A stretch of 64,000 nt of DNA from Larkinella soli (GTDB lineage Bacteria; Bacteroidota; Bacteroidia; Cytophagales; Spirosomataceae), in NCBI RefSeq assembly GCF_003703975.1, contig NZ_QTJY01000002.1, positions 682,001 through 746,000 of the forward strand, read 5' to 3'. The notes below the pieces were generated by a model, which was not told the DNA's origin, did not search any database, and saw only the letters and a program-made list of their open reading frames with translations. The translations under genes were made by a program, and so were the position numbers. Positions 54,531 through 62,797 of the stretch are shown in pieces. The first letter of the stretch is position 1, and each line of letters starts with the position of its first letter.

Positions 54531-55604
54531 TTATTCGACCGTATCCTCACCGTCGTCTTCGACGTTGCCTGTCGGGTCGAGCAGGGCTTCTTCGTCGGAG
54601 TTGACTTTGGCGCGAATCCGGGTTTCGAGTTCGTTCATCAGTTCCGGGTTATCGGATAACAGTTCCTTGACGGCGTCACGGCCCTGAGCCAGCCGGTTTC
54701 CTTCGTAGGAGAACCAGGAACCGGATTTCTTGATAATCTCCAGTTCGACGGCCAGATCGAGTATTTCACCGACTTTGGAAATACCCTGACCATACATGAT
54801 GTCGAATTCGACTACTTTGAACGGAGCGGCCAGTTTGTTCTTGACGACCTTCACCTTCGTGCGGTTCCCCAGAATCTCGTCGCTGTCCTTGATCTGACCG
54901 ATCCGGCGGATGTCGAGCCGAACCGATGAGTAGAATTTCAGTGCGTTACCGCCGGTGGTCGTTTCGGGGTTCCCGAACATGACGCCGATCTTGTCGCGCA
55001 GCTGGTTGATGAAGATACAGCAGCAGCCGGTCTTGTTGATGACCCCGGTCAGTTTCCGGAGCGCCTGTGACATCAACCGGGCCTGCAGACCCATCTTGCT
55101 TTCGCCCATGTCGCCTTCGAGTTCAGCTTTCGGAACCAGAGCCGCCACCGAGTCGATGACGATGATGTCGATGGCTCCGGAGCTGATCAGGTGCTCGGCA
55201 ATTTCCAGCGCCTGTTCCCCGTTGTCGGGTTGCGAGATGAGCAGGTTATTGGTGTCAATTCCTAACTTCTCGGCATAAACGCGGTCAAACGCGTGCTCGG
55301 CGTCGATAAAAGCGGCCAGACCGCCACTCTTCTGAGCCTCGGCAATGCAATGCATCGTCAGCGTCGTTTTCCCTGACGATTCAGGACCGTAGATTTCCAC
55401 TACCCGGCCGCGAGGTACACCACCGATGCCCAGCGCCAGATCCAGCCCCAGCGATCCCGTCGAGATGACCGGAACGTCGACTACCTTGCTCTCACTCAGA
55501 CGCATGACGGTACCTTTTCCGTATGCCTTGTCCAGTTTCTCAATGGTGGTTTGCAGGGCTTTCAGCTTGCTGTCGTTAGCCGTATTAGCGGTTGCTTGTG
55601 CCAT
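54531..55604 (-). CDS. recA: Recombinase RecA
   Basis: 357 residues. ATP-dependent strand exchange and LexA co-protease activity. Walker A GPESSGKT (73-80), Walker B-type [10 protein letters not shown], loop 2 region [20 protein letters not shown] and an acidic C-terminal tail ([20 protein letters not shown]). Monocistronic, with a promoter candidate at 55650-55681 and the terminator above. No convincing LexA box is visible. Confidence 0.99.
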   Translation of the reverse strand: MAQATANTANDSKLKALQTTIEKLDKAYGKGTVMRLSESKVVDVPVISTGSLGLDLALGIGGVPRGRVVEIYGPESSGKTTLTMHCIAEAQKSGGLAAFIDAEHAFDRVYAEKLGIDTNNLLISQPDNGEQALEIAEHLISSGAIDIIVIDSVAALVPKAELEGDMGESKMGLQARLMSQALRKLTGVINKTGCCCIFINQLRDKIGVMFGNPETTTGGNALKFYSSVRLDIRRIGQIKDSDEILGNRTKVKVVKNKLAAPFKVVEFDIMYGQGISKVGEILDLAVELEIIKKSGSWFSYEGNRLAQGRDAVKELLSDNPELMNELETRIRAKVNSDEEALLDPTGNVEDDGEDTVE

Positions 55605-55649
55605 GTGATTTGTTTACTCCGTAGATGATTTTTTGTGTCTTTAACCTTA

Positions 55650-55681
55650 TAAAATTACGATTTTCCGGCCAGATTTCCAAT
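55650..55681 (-). promoter_or_regulatory. recA promoter candidate, ATTG-N20-TAATTTTA
   Basis: -7 TAATTTTA (55650-55657) has one mismatch; ATTG (55678-55681) lies 20 bases upstream. The same arrangement stands in front of hemH. Confidence 0.4.
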
Positions 55682-55812
55682 CGTAGTTTTGGAAAATAAT
55701 CTCATAAAAATCAGGACGGGAAACCACACTTCACGAAGCGAAAACATCTAATTTGCAAGCCTCCAAAAAACGGTTACAAATAACAGGACTACACCCCCTG
55801 AGGAAAACACGG

Positions 55813-56949
55813 ATGGAACGGACGCAGCGGAACCTAACCGCCTTTTTTTCAAAAACCGGTACCCGGCAAGCCGCCCTCTCCCTCCTCTCCTTCCTGATGC
55901 TGCCGGCCCTCTGCCCCGCCCAGCCCGACAACCGGGCGCTGGAACAGCGCTCCCTACCCGACACCACCCGCAGCGGCCGGTTCTCTTTCCGTTTCCACAG
56001 CCTCGGATTTGTCCGAAACAACGAATACTTCGGCCCCCTGGCCGACGGCTACACGCTTTTCGGCAACCAGCTCAACCCGCGCGTAGCCTACCAGCCGGCG
56101 CCCCACGTGCTGCTCGAAGCCGGCGTCTTCCTGCAGAACGATTTCGGCCAGGAACGCATCGCCCGAATTGCCCCGACCTTCACCGTCAGGTTCCGCCACC
56201 GCCACTGGGACTTTCTCTTCGGAACCCTGGAAGGCTCGGTGTCCCACCGCCTGATCGAACCGCTGTACCACTTCGAACGGCTGCTCCGGCAACGCATCGA
56301 AAACGGTCTTCAGGTTATTCACCGCACCGACCGCACCTTCTTCGACTTCTGGATCAGTTACCCCCGGAATACACTGCCGGGGTACACCCGTCAGGAACAG
56401 TTCTGGGGGGGTGTTTCGGCTGAGCTTCCGCTGCTGCTTCGGCCGGGCTTCCGGCTGTCCGTCCCGCTCCAGGCAACGGCTTTTCACGCCGGGGGCCAGA
56501 ACATCCGGAGTCCGCTTCCGGTCCGGACCGCACTGAATGCGGCCGCCGGTCTTAGTCTTTCGTGGCAAAACCGCCCCGACCGGTTCATCCGGACCGTCCG
56601 GCTGGATACGTACGCGGCCGGGTATCGGGAGAACGCCGACAGCCTCCGGTCGGGCGGAGCTTTTTATCCGAACCTGACGCTGGGGCTGAAGCCGCTGACG
56701 GTTCTGGTCAGCTACTGGAACGGAAACGACTACCGGGCGGAATACGGCGGGGATCTCTACCAGAGTGCGACCCGGCGGTTCGGCAGTACCTACCGGGAGG
56801 CCCGGCGTCGCCTGCTGATCGTGCGTTTTCTGAAAGACGTAAAGATCGCCGACGGGCTGGTGGTCACGCTCCGTTTCGAGCCGCATTATGACCTGAAAAA
56901 CCGGCTTTTCGAACACGCGGAGGGGATCTACCTCACCTTTACGAAATAA
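55813..56949 (+). CDS. Predicted outer-membrane beta-barrel protein
   Basis: 378 residues. Signal peptide with LSLLSFLMLPALCPAQ, then alternating amphipathic strands with many aromatic residues (FRFHSLGFVRNNEYF, VLLEAGVFLQNDFG, LTLGLKPLTVLVSYWNGNDY) and a final strand GIYLTF. This indicates a barrel of about 14-16 strands; the ligand or role is unknown. The ATG at 55813 is chosen over an earlier TTG. It lies alone between recA (divergent) and the metallopeptidase. Confidence 0.65.
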   Translation: MERTQRNLTAFFSKTGTRQAALSLLSFLMLPALCPAQPDNRALEQRSLPDTTRSGRFSFRFHSLGFVRNNEYFGPLADGYTLFGNQLNPRVAYQPAPHVLLEAGVFLQNDFGQERIARIAPTFTVRFRHRHWDFLFGTLEGSVSHRLIEPLYHFERLLRQRIENGLQVIHRTDRTFFDFWISYPRNTLPGYTRQEQFWGGVSAELPLLLRPGFRLSVPLQATAFHAGGQNIRSPLPVRTALNAAAGLSLSWQNRPDRFIRTVRLDTYAAGYRENADSLRSGGAFYPNLTLGLKPLTVLVSYWNGNDYRAEYGGDLYQSATRRFGSTYREARRRLLIVRFLKDVKIADGLVVTLRFEPHYDLKNRLFEHAEGIYLTFTK

Positions 56950-57008
56950 AGGCGGCTCCGGTGACATTTCAGGGATTTGGCCGTTTAAGAAAAATTGAAC
57001 GGGAATCC

Positions 57009-57016
57009 TACATTTG
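57009..57016 (+). promoter_or_regulatory. -7 element TACATTTG directly before a start codon
   Basis: Exact TAnnTTTG ending 3 bases before the ATG at 57020. Transcription would start at or inside the first codons. Confidence 0.45.
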
Positions 57017-57019
57017 TGC

Positions 57020-58069
57020 ATGATTCGGAAAATCTTGCTCGGGCTTTTAGGGGTATGTATTGTGCTGGGTGTCTGGTATCATGAACTGGTAGCGTATGGA
57101 TGGATGCAGGCGAAGGGGCAACTCCGGATTCTGTGGAATACCCGGCCGGTCGAGGAAGTGCTTGCGGACGCGTCCTTCCCCGACTCGCTGAAGCGGAAAA
57201 TAGAACTTATACAGGAAATCAAGCGTTATGCCATAGATTCGATCGGCCTGAATCCGTCCGGCAGTTATACCACGTTTTTCGACCAGCACGGAAAGCCGAT
57301 CCTCTGGGTCGTCGTGGCTGCGGAGAAATACCGCCTGGCGGCCAAGGAGTGGCAATTCCCGGTCATCGGCACCTTTGCCTACAAAGGCTTTTTCGAGTAC
57401 GATCGGGCCGGGCGGGAAATTGCCGAGTTGAAACAACAGGGCTACGATACGCGTTTAAATGAGGTATCCGCCTGGTCGACATTAGGATTTTTCCGCGACC
57501 CCATTCTTTCCTCCATGCTTTCACGCCCGGAGGGAAGTCTCGCGGAACTGATTATCCATGAACTCACACACGGCACGCTGTTTGTGAAGGATAATCTGGA
57601 GTATAACGAGAATCTGGCCGATTTTGTCGGCGAATACGGCGCCCTCCGGTTTCTGACCCAGAAATACGGGGCGCAGTCACCCACCACTCTGGCTTATCTG
57701 GAAAATAAAGTGTACGGGGAACGCTATGATGAACATATCTTGCGGGGCACCCGGAAATTGGATAGTTTGTACGCTGCTTACAACCCCGCCACGCCCACGG
57801 GGGTCCGGGAAAGTAAAAAGTGGACACTGATTCGTCAGATTGTGGAAACGGTCGATACCGTGGACGTACCGTCGAATCGGCCAACGGTCGGGCCGGTCAC
57901 GAAAAGGCGCCGGTCCATCCGGCGGGAATTACCGAACAACGCCTATTTCGTGGGGTATAAAACCTACCGGCAGCAGCAAAACAGCTTCCGTCGCGAGTTT
58001 GAGGAAAAATTTAACGGTAATTTTAACCAATACCTGACATACCTGAAAAAGACGTATCCGTCGTTATGA
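57020..58069 (+). CDS. Predicted zinc aminopeptidase (PF10023-like)
   Basis: 349 residues. One N-terminal membrane helix (about 5-20) and a large extracytoplasmic domain. The zinc site is H180-E181-L-T-H184 (LIIHELTHGTLF) with E197 as third ligand (YNENLADFVGEYGA), the pattern of the putative aminopeptidase family first described in proteobacteria. The start at 57020 is favoured because the helix begins there; a TTG two codons earlier lies in the -7 element. The C-terminal tail is basic. Confidence 0.8.
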   Translation: MIRKILLGLLGVCIVLGVWYHELVAYGWMQAKGQLRILWNTRPVEEVLADASFPDSLKRKIELIQEIKRYAIDSIGLNPSGSYTTFFDQHGKPILWVVVAAEKYRLAAKEWQFPVIGTFAYKGFFEYDRAGREIAELKQQGYDTRLNEVSAWSTLGFFRDPILSSMLSRPEGSLAELIIHELTHGTLFVKDNLEYNENLADFVGEYGALRFLTQKYGAQSPTTLAYLENKVYGERYDEHILRGTRKLDSLYAAYNPATPTGVRESKKWTLIRQIVETVDTVDVPSNRPTVGPVTKRRRSIRRELPNNAYFVGYKTYRQQQNSFRREFEEKFNGNFNQYLTYLKKTYPSL

Positions 58070-58201
58070 TTTCCAGGTGAGTAGCCCCGTTTGACGGCAT
58101 GGGTTCGACAGTTGAATCCGGGTTTCTGCCGCTTCGTCAAAATCTGTGAGCGATCACCGCCGGAAGGTCGTAATTTCGCACGGACCGTGGTTCAAGCGAT
58201 C

Positions 58202-59005
58202 ATGAAAAAGGTAGTCCTTATCCTGTCCATACTAATCATAGCCGCCCTCTCCCAGGTTGCGCTGACCCCGGAACATACGTACCGTCGGGTGGTCAATACC
58301 AGTTTCGGGGCCGGTGAACATCTGGAATATAAAGTCCATTACGGCATCATCAACGCGGCAGAAGCAGTGGTCGACGTCGCCCCTACCGTATACAAGGTCA
58401 ACGAACGGCCCTGTTACCGCGTCAACGTCTACGGCCGGACCGTCGGCGCCTTCGACCTGGTGACCCGCATCCGGGATACCTGGCGTTCGTATATCGACAC
58501 CACCGCCATTTTACCACAGAAATTTTTCAGCCATATCGAGGAGGGAAATCACCGGAAAGAAGAAAGCATTACCTTCTATCACCACAACAACACGGTGCAC
58601 TCCGAAGAAAAAAAGGAGAAGGAAGTATTCAAGGTGCCCGACAACGTGCACGACGTCATCAGCGGCTATTACTACCTCCGCACCATCGATTTCAACCGCC
58701 TGAACATCGGCCAGATCGTGGAGGTACCGGCCTTTTTCGACGACGAAATCTACAACATGCGGGTTCGCTACCGGGGTAAGGATGTCGTGAAAACCAAATT
58801 CGGGTCGATCAACGTCATCAAACTCAACCCGATCATGCCCGAAAATAAACTCTTCAAGGGCGAGGACGCCATCCGGATCTGGGTTTCGGACGACGCCAAC
58901 AAAATCCCGGTCAAGGTCGAAGTCGAACTGTGGGTCGGCTCGATGGAGATGGATCTGAAAAAGCACTCCGGTCTCCGGAACGACCTCCGGTTTTATAAAC
59001 GATAA
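58202..59005 (+). CDS. DUF3108 periplasmic protein
   Basis: 267 residues. Signal-like N-terminus (MKKVVLILSILIIAALSQVA), then a beta-rich domain with FGAGEHLEYKVHYGIINAAEA, YRVNVYGRTVGAFDLVTRIRD (read in parts) and VWVSDDANKIPVKVEV-like end strands, as in DUF3108. Function unknown. A TAATTTCG (58171-58178) is a possible -7 element. Its stop overlaps the end of the convergent gene by 13 bases and its terminator lies inside that gene. Confidence 0.8.
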   Translation: MKKVVLILSILIIAALSQVALTPEHTYRRVVNTSFGAGEHLEYKVHYGIINAAEAVVDVAPTVYKVNERPCYRVNVYGRTVGAFDLVTRIRDTWRSYIDTTAILPQKFFSHIEEGNHRKEESITFYHHNNTVHSEEKKEKEVFKVPDNVHDVISGYYYLRTIDFNRLNIGQIVEVPAFFDDEIYNMRVRYRGKDVVKTKFGSINVIKLNPIMPENKLFKGEDAIRIWVSDDANKIPVKVEVELWVGSMEMDLKKHSGLRNDLRFYKR

Positions 59006-60012
59006 GAACGAAAAGGGCGAGTCATCGCCCTTTTTGCTTTCCGGGCCCAGCGCACCGGCCCCGGCAGCCGGTCATAGGCGATCTCCGAATAGCTCCGGGC
59101 CTCGGCCCCGAAACTGCCGTAATACGCCCAAACCGATTCCGCCCCCACGGCCGGGCTTTCAAAATCGAACACGATCGGCCGGCCCGCCGACGCCCGGATC
59201 AGGCGGTCGATCATCCACAACCGGGCCTGCCGCTTCCGGCCCACCTCCGACGCGCCGTTGAAAAGATAGGTGATCCGGCTTCCATCGTGCACGAACAGCC
59301 CGCCGGCCTGCGGAGCCTTTTCGTCCGCCGAATGAGCCATCCGAATCCGGGCCTTTCCTCGCACCACCAGCTGATCAACGGCTGCGGCAAATCGATCGTA
59401 AATACGCAGGTCAAGCCGGAGGCCGCCGGTGGCTTTTTGTTCGTTGTGCTGCCGGTGCAGCCCGAGGAGGGGCCGGATGTCGGTGATGTCTTCCAGCCGC
59501 CACCCCACGTTTTCCGCCCTTTTCAGATTGGTCTTCCGGTCGGTTGCATAGCCCCGGTAAAGATCCGGGTAGGGTTTTGTCAGCGGGAGAATGTGGTTGA
59601 TTCGCTTCGTGACCGGCCATCCGGGCGGAAAATCCAGTTCCTGCTCGTTCGTCTCGTTGAACCGGTAGGCAGCCACCCACCGGAACCGGGCTGTCAGATG
59701 CTCCAGGAAAACGGGAAACCCTGTCGAAACCGGCCAGTCCTCCCGGCAGAAAATGCCCAGCTGCTGGCAGTAATCGGGCATATAGACACAGGAGAAGCCA
59801 AACCTCCGGCAAAAGACCACCGGCATCACGGCCCGATAGCCTCCCCCGCCTTCGGCCACAAAACCGCCCCAGTGCGGTGCTCCCGGCCCGGTCGTCAGGG
59901 CGTCCAGATACCACGAGAATGCATACACCAGACGCTGGGTGGAAGCGGCCACGCACTCGTCCCAGGCGACCGGATTCAACTGCTCACGGGATAGATACCG
60001 AATTTTAATCAT
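58993..60012 (-). CDS. GNAT/FemAB-like protein, paralogue B
   Basis: 339 residues, soluble. It belongs to a Bacteroidota family that I know as a predicted GNAT-fold acyltransferase related to FemAB: LVYAFSWYLDAL near residue 30, MPVVFCRRFGFSCVYMPDYCQQLGIF, YATDRKTNLKRAENVGW and the end GRPIVFDFESPAV. Substrate unknown. It overlaps its upstream paralogue (60009-60971) by 4 bases in ATGA, so both are translated as a coupled pair. Its C-terminus is encoded across the terminator of the opposite gene. Confidence 0.65.
   Translation of the reverse strand: MIKIRYLSREQLNPVAWDECVAASTQRLVYAFSWYLDALTTGPGAPHWGGFVAEGGGGYRAVMPVVFCRRFGFSCVYMPDYCQQLGIFCREDWPVSTGFPVFLEHLTARFRWVAAYRFNETNEQELDFPPGWPVTKRINHILPLTKPYPDLYRGYATDRKTNLKRAENVGWRLEDITDIRPLLGLHRQHNEQKATGGLRLDLRIYDRFAAAVDQLVVRGKARIRMAHSADEKAPQAGGLFVHDGSRITYLFNGASEVGRKRQARLWMIDRLIRASAGRPIVFDFESPAVGAESVWAYYGSFGAEARSYSEIAYDRLPGPVRWARKAKRAMTRPFRSYRL
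59011..59034 (+). terminator. Terminator of the DUF3108 gene, inside the opposite gene
   Basis: 10-bp perfect stem (59011-59020, 59025-59034), loop GTCA, followed by T and GCTTT. On the minus strand the same bases encode the end of the GNAT/FemAB-like protein (KRAMTRPF). Confidence 0.8.
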
Positions 60013-60971
60013 CGGAAGAGGCTCCTCCTGAGCGCATTGGCCCAGCGGACCGGGCCGGGGAGATGGTTATGACGTATCCGCGCATACCGCTCCGGCAACG
60101 CCCCGAAGCTGCGGTTATAGGCGGCCGGGCCGGCCGCTTCCGGGCTTTCGAAATCGAACACCAGCGGCCGGCCTGCATATTCCCGGATCAGGCCGTCCAG
60201 AATAACCGTTCGCACGTTCGACTGCCGGCCGGCCGGACTGGCCGCGCAGAACAGGTGAACGACCCGGTTCTCGTCGGGAATCAGCAGACAGCCCGCTTCG
60301 ACCCGCCCCTCGCGCAGCGCCACCCGCACCCGCAGCAGGCCGCGTTCCCGCAGCGCATCCGTCAGCCGCAGCAGCGTCGCACCGGCGTGGGGAGCAATAG
60401 GGCCGATGCCCGCCGTATTATAGGCCAGAAAAAGCGCGAACAGCGGTTCGACCCGGTCGGTATCGGCAATCGTCGTGGAAAGAGCCTCCCGGTGTTTCAG
60501 TTCCTGTTTCCGTCCGTGGGAATAGCCGGCCCGGATGGTTTCATACGGCCGGTTGAGATCAAGGATGTGGTTAGTCCTGGTTTCCGGGCCACTCCCTGCC
60601 GCACCAGACAGCAGCGGGGCGCAGGCCGCGTTGAGATGATAGGCGGGCACGTACCGAAAATGGGTTCGGAGGGCCTCCGTCGACCGGCGGATTATTCCGG
60701 CGTCGGGCGTTTTTCCGTCACCGAATACGCCCAGCTGATGGCAGAACAGAGGCTGGAGCACCGCCCTGACCCCGAAGCGACGGCGCACCGGCAGGGGCAT
60801 TACCCATTCGTAATCGCCCAGAATCAGGGCCTCCCAGCCGGGAGAAACGGCATCCAGATACCAGGAAAAGGCGTAAATCAGCCGCTGCGGGGACCGGGCA
60901 ATGCAGCGGTCGTAACGGATTTCGTCGATTTCGTGACGAAGTAGGAAAGAGAGGGAGTAACGTTCGGACAT
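60009..60971 (-). CDS. GNAT/FemAB-like protein, paralogue A
   Basis: 320 residues, same family as its downstream neighbour: LIYAFSWYLDAV, WVMPLPVRRRFGVRAVLQPLF, AGYSHGRKQELKHREALS and GRPLVFDFESPEAAG. The two are roughly a third identical by eye, so the duplication is old. It lies 65 bases after dnaA on the same strand. GGAGG stands directly before the ATG, too close to act as a normal ribosome-binding site, which this phylum rarely uses. Confidence 0.65.
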   Translation of the reverse strand: MSERYSLSFLLRHEIDEIRYDRCIARSPQRLIYAFSWYLDAVSPGWEALILGDYEWVMPLPVRRRFGVRAVLQPLFCHQLGVFGDGKTPDAGIIRRSTEALRTHFRYVPAYHLNAACAPLLSGAAGSGPETRTNHILDLNRPYETIRAGYSHGRKQELKHREALSTTIADTDRVEPLFALFLAYNTAGIGPIAPHAGATLLRLTDALRERGLLRVRVALREGRVEAGCLLIPDENRVVHLFCAASPAGRQSNVRTVILDGLIREYAGRPLVFDFESPEAAGPAAYNRSFGALPERYARIRHNHLPGPVRWANALRRSLFR

Positions 60972-61036
60972 CCTCCTTTTTGACGCCGGAACGACCGAAA
61001 AGTATCGGACGGCATTCGGAACCGGATGTCAATCCG

Positions 61037-62470
61037 TCACTTGAAGAGACTTTTGAGTTTCTCGACGGTTTCGCGGGTCTGGGGGTCGTTATTGATCAGA
61101 TCGCTGATGGTCTGGATGGCGTGGATCACGGTGCTGTGGTCGCGGCCGCCGAAATGATACCCGATGGATTTGAGGGAAAGCTCGGTTTTCTCCTTCGCCA
61201 GGAACATGGCGATCTGCCGGGGGAAGACGGCTTCCTTCTTCCGGCTCTTGCTCTTGAGGTCGGCAACGGTTATCTTGAAGTAATCGGCAACGTATTCCTG
61301 CACCGAATCGATCGTTACTTCCTTGTCGGAGTCGACGACAATGTTGCGCAGGGTGTTCCGGGCGAGGTCAAGGTCGATGTCCCGGCGGTTGAGGGAAGCC
61401 TGGGCCATCAGCGACACGATCACGCCCTCCAGCTCCCGGACGTTGGTGTTGATGCTGTGGGCCAGGTATTCGATGACGTTGTTTTCGATAAAGATCCCTT
61501 CCGATTGCAACTTCTTCTGGATGATCGCAATGCGGGTTTCGAGGTCCGGCTGCTGAAGGTCGGCCGTCAGACCGGATTTAAAGCGGGACTGAAGCCGGTC
61601 CTGCATGCCCTGCAACTCACGGGGAGAGCGGTCGGAGGTCATGATGATCTGCTTCTTGGCGCCGTGAAGGTGGTTGAAAATATGAAAGAACGTTTCCTGC
61701 GTTTTTTCCTTTCCGGCCCAGAATTGCACGTCGTCGATAATCAGCACGTCGACCTGCATGTAAAAACTCATGAAGTCGCGCAGCGTGTCGGTCCGGATGG
61801 CGTTGATGAACTGGTTGGTAAATTTCTCCGAGGAGACATAGAGGACGAACTTGTCCTGATTGTTATTCTTGATATAATTACCGACGGCCTGGACGAGGTG
61901 GGTCTTGCCCAGTCCGACCCCGCCGTAGATCATGAGCGGGTTGAAGGCGGTCGTACCCGGATTCTGAGCCACCGCGAAACCCGCTGAGCGGCCCAGCCGG
62001 TTGCAGTCGCCTTCCACAAAATTGTCGAAGGTGTAGGCCGGGTTCAGATAGGAGTCCAGTTGGAGCGAGTCGAGGTCTTTCATCTCGAACGGGCTCTTCA
62101 GAATGTCGGCGTTGACGTTGTCGGGCTTGGAATTCTGGGGAGATTTGGTCGTCGGGACGTTGACCGTCAGCGGGCGGCTGCCTTCATCGCCCTTGTCGAC
62201 GATGATCGAATACTGAAGCTGTCCGTGGCGGCCGATGGCGAAGTCGAGCGCTTTCCGGAGGATGTGCACGTAGTTCTCTTCCAGCCATTCGTAGAAGAAC
62301 TGGCTCGGCACCTGGATGGTCAGCTCGCTTCCGCTCAGGCGCAGGGGAACGATCGGCGTAAACCAGGTCTGAAAACTCTGGTCCGGGATGTTCTCCTGAA
62401 TCACCTGGAGGCAGCGGTTCCAAACCGTCACTGCTTCGCGCTGTATGCTGGGTGGTACGTGTACGTTCAC
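61037..62470 (-). CDS. dnaA: Chromosomal replication initiator DnaA
   Basis: 477 residues with the GTG start at 62470. Domain I (about 10-90, VWNRCLQVIQENIPDQSFQTWF), linker, AAA+ domain with Walker A GGVGLGKT (183-190), Walker B VLIIDDVQF, and the C-terminal helix-turn-helix with GGRDHSTVIHA. The frame is open up to an ATG at 62608, but a near-consensus promoter (62539-62569) lies inside that extension, which favours 62470. Binds DnaA boxes to open the origin; none is visible next to the gene. Confidence 0.97.
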   Translation of the reverse strand: MNVHVPPSIQREAVTVWNRCLQVIQENIPDQSFQTWFTPIVPLRLSGSELTIQVPSQFFYEWLEENYVHILRKALDFAIGRHGQLQYSIIVDKGDEGSRPLTVNVPTTKSPQNSKPDNVNADILKSPFEMKDLDSLQLDSYLNPAYTFDNFVEGDCNRLGRSAGFAVAQNPGTTAFNPLMIYGGVGLGKTHLVQAVGNYIKNNNQDKFVLYVSSEKFTNQFINAIRTDTLRDFMSFYMQVDVLIIDDVQFWAGKEKTQETFFHIFNHLHGAKKQIIMTSDRSPRELQGMQDRLQSRFKSGLTADLQQPDLETRIAIIQKKLQSEGIFIENNVIEYLAHSINTNVRELEGVIVSLMAQASLNRRDIDLDLARNTLRNIVVDSDKEVTIDSVQEYVADYFKITVADLKSKSRKKEAVFPRQIAMFLAKEKTELSLKSIGYHFGGRDHSTVIHAIQTISDLINNDPQTRETVEKLKSLFK

Positions 62471-62538
62471 GGTTACATCTCTCCAAATCAAAGCAAAATT
62501 GTCAGGGACAATCCGGCCCGGTGGGTGAAAAAGGGAGA

Positions 62539-62569
62539 CAAAAGTAGAAAAAAAATCAGAGCAGACAAG
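62539..62569 (-). promoter_or_regulatory. dnaA promoter, CTTG-N19-TACTTTTG
   Basis: -7 TACTTTTG at 62539-62546 (exact) and CTTG at 62566-62569, spacing 19, all on the minus strand. Confidence 0.55.
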
Positions 62570-62705
62570 ACAGCCCGACCATCTCCGGATGGTTAAAAAT
62601 AAGGGCATTTTTTTTGGCTGTCAATACGTCGAAATAGTTTATAAAAATAATGCAACGCGACTGCCGGGAACTCCGGCGTCAGTGGGCCTTTACTTTAAAA
62701 AGCCC

Positions 62706-62713
62706 TAACTTTG
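62706..62713 (+). promoter_or_regulatory. -7 element TAACTTTG of the mutase gene
   Basis: Exact TAnnTTTG, 84 bases upstream of the start codon. Confidence 0.4.
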
Positions 62714-62797
62714 GCCGAAGCGGGAACCGACACCGGTTTTCAAAAAAGGGCCGAATATCTTTAAAATAGGCGTTTAGTCCATCGAATAGGTACATCT

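Larger units (their letters stand above)
62471..62797. other. Divergent region between dnaA and the mutase gene
   Basis: 327 bases with the dnaA promoter and the -7 element of the mutase. It is AT-rich around 62590-62660, but I find no TTATCCACA-like DnaA boxes, so there is no support for an origin here. Confidence 0.6.

Noticed and set aside
55605-55812. LexA box in front of recA
   Set aside because: No palindromic site that I could match to a known LexA consensus; only a promoter candidate is reported.
62471-62797. Replication origin beside dnaA
   Set aside because: No DnaA boxes or clustered repeats were found, and dnaA is often far from the origin in this phylum.
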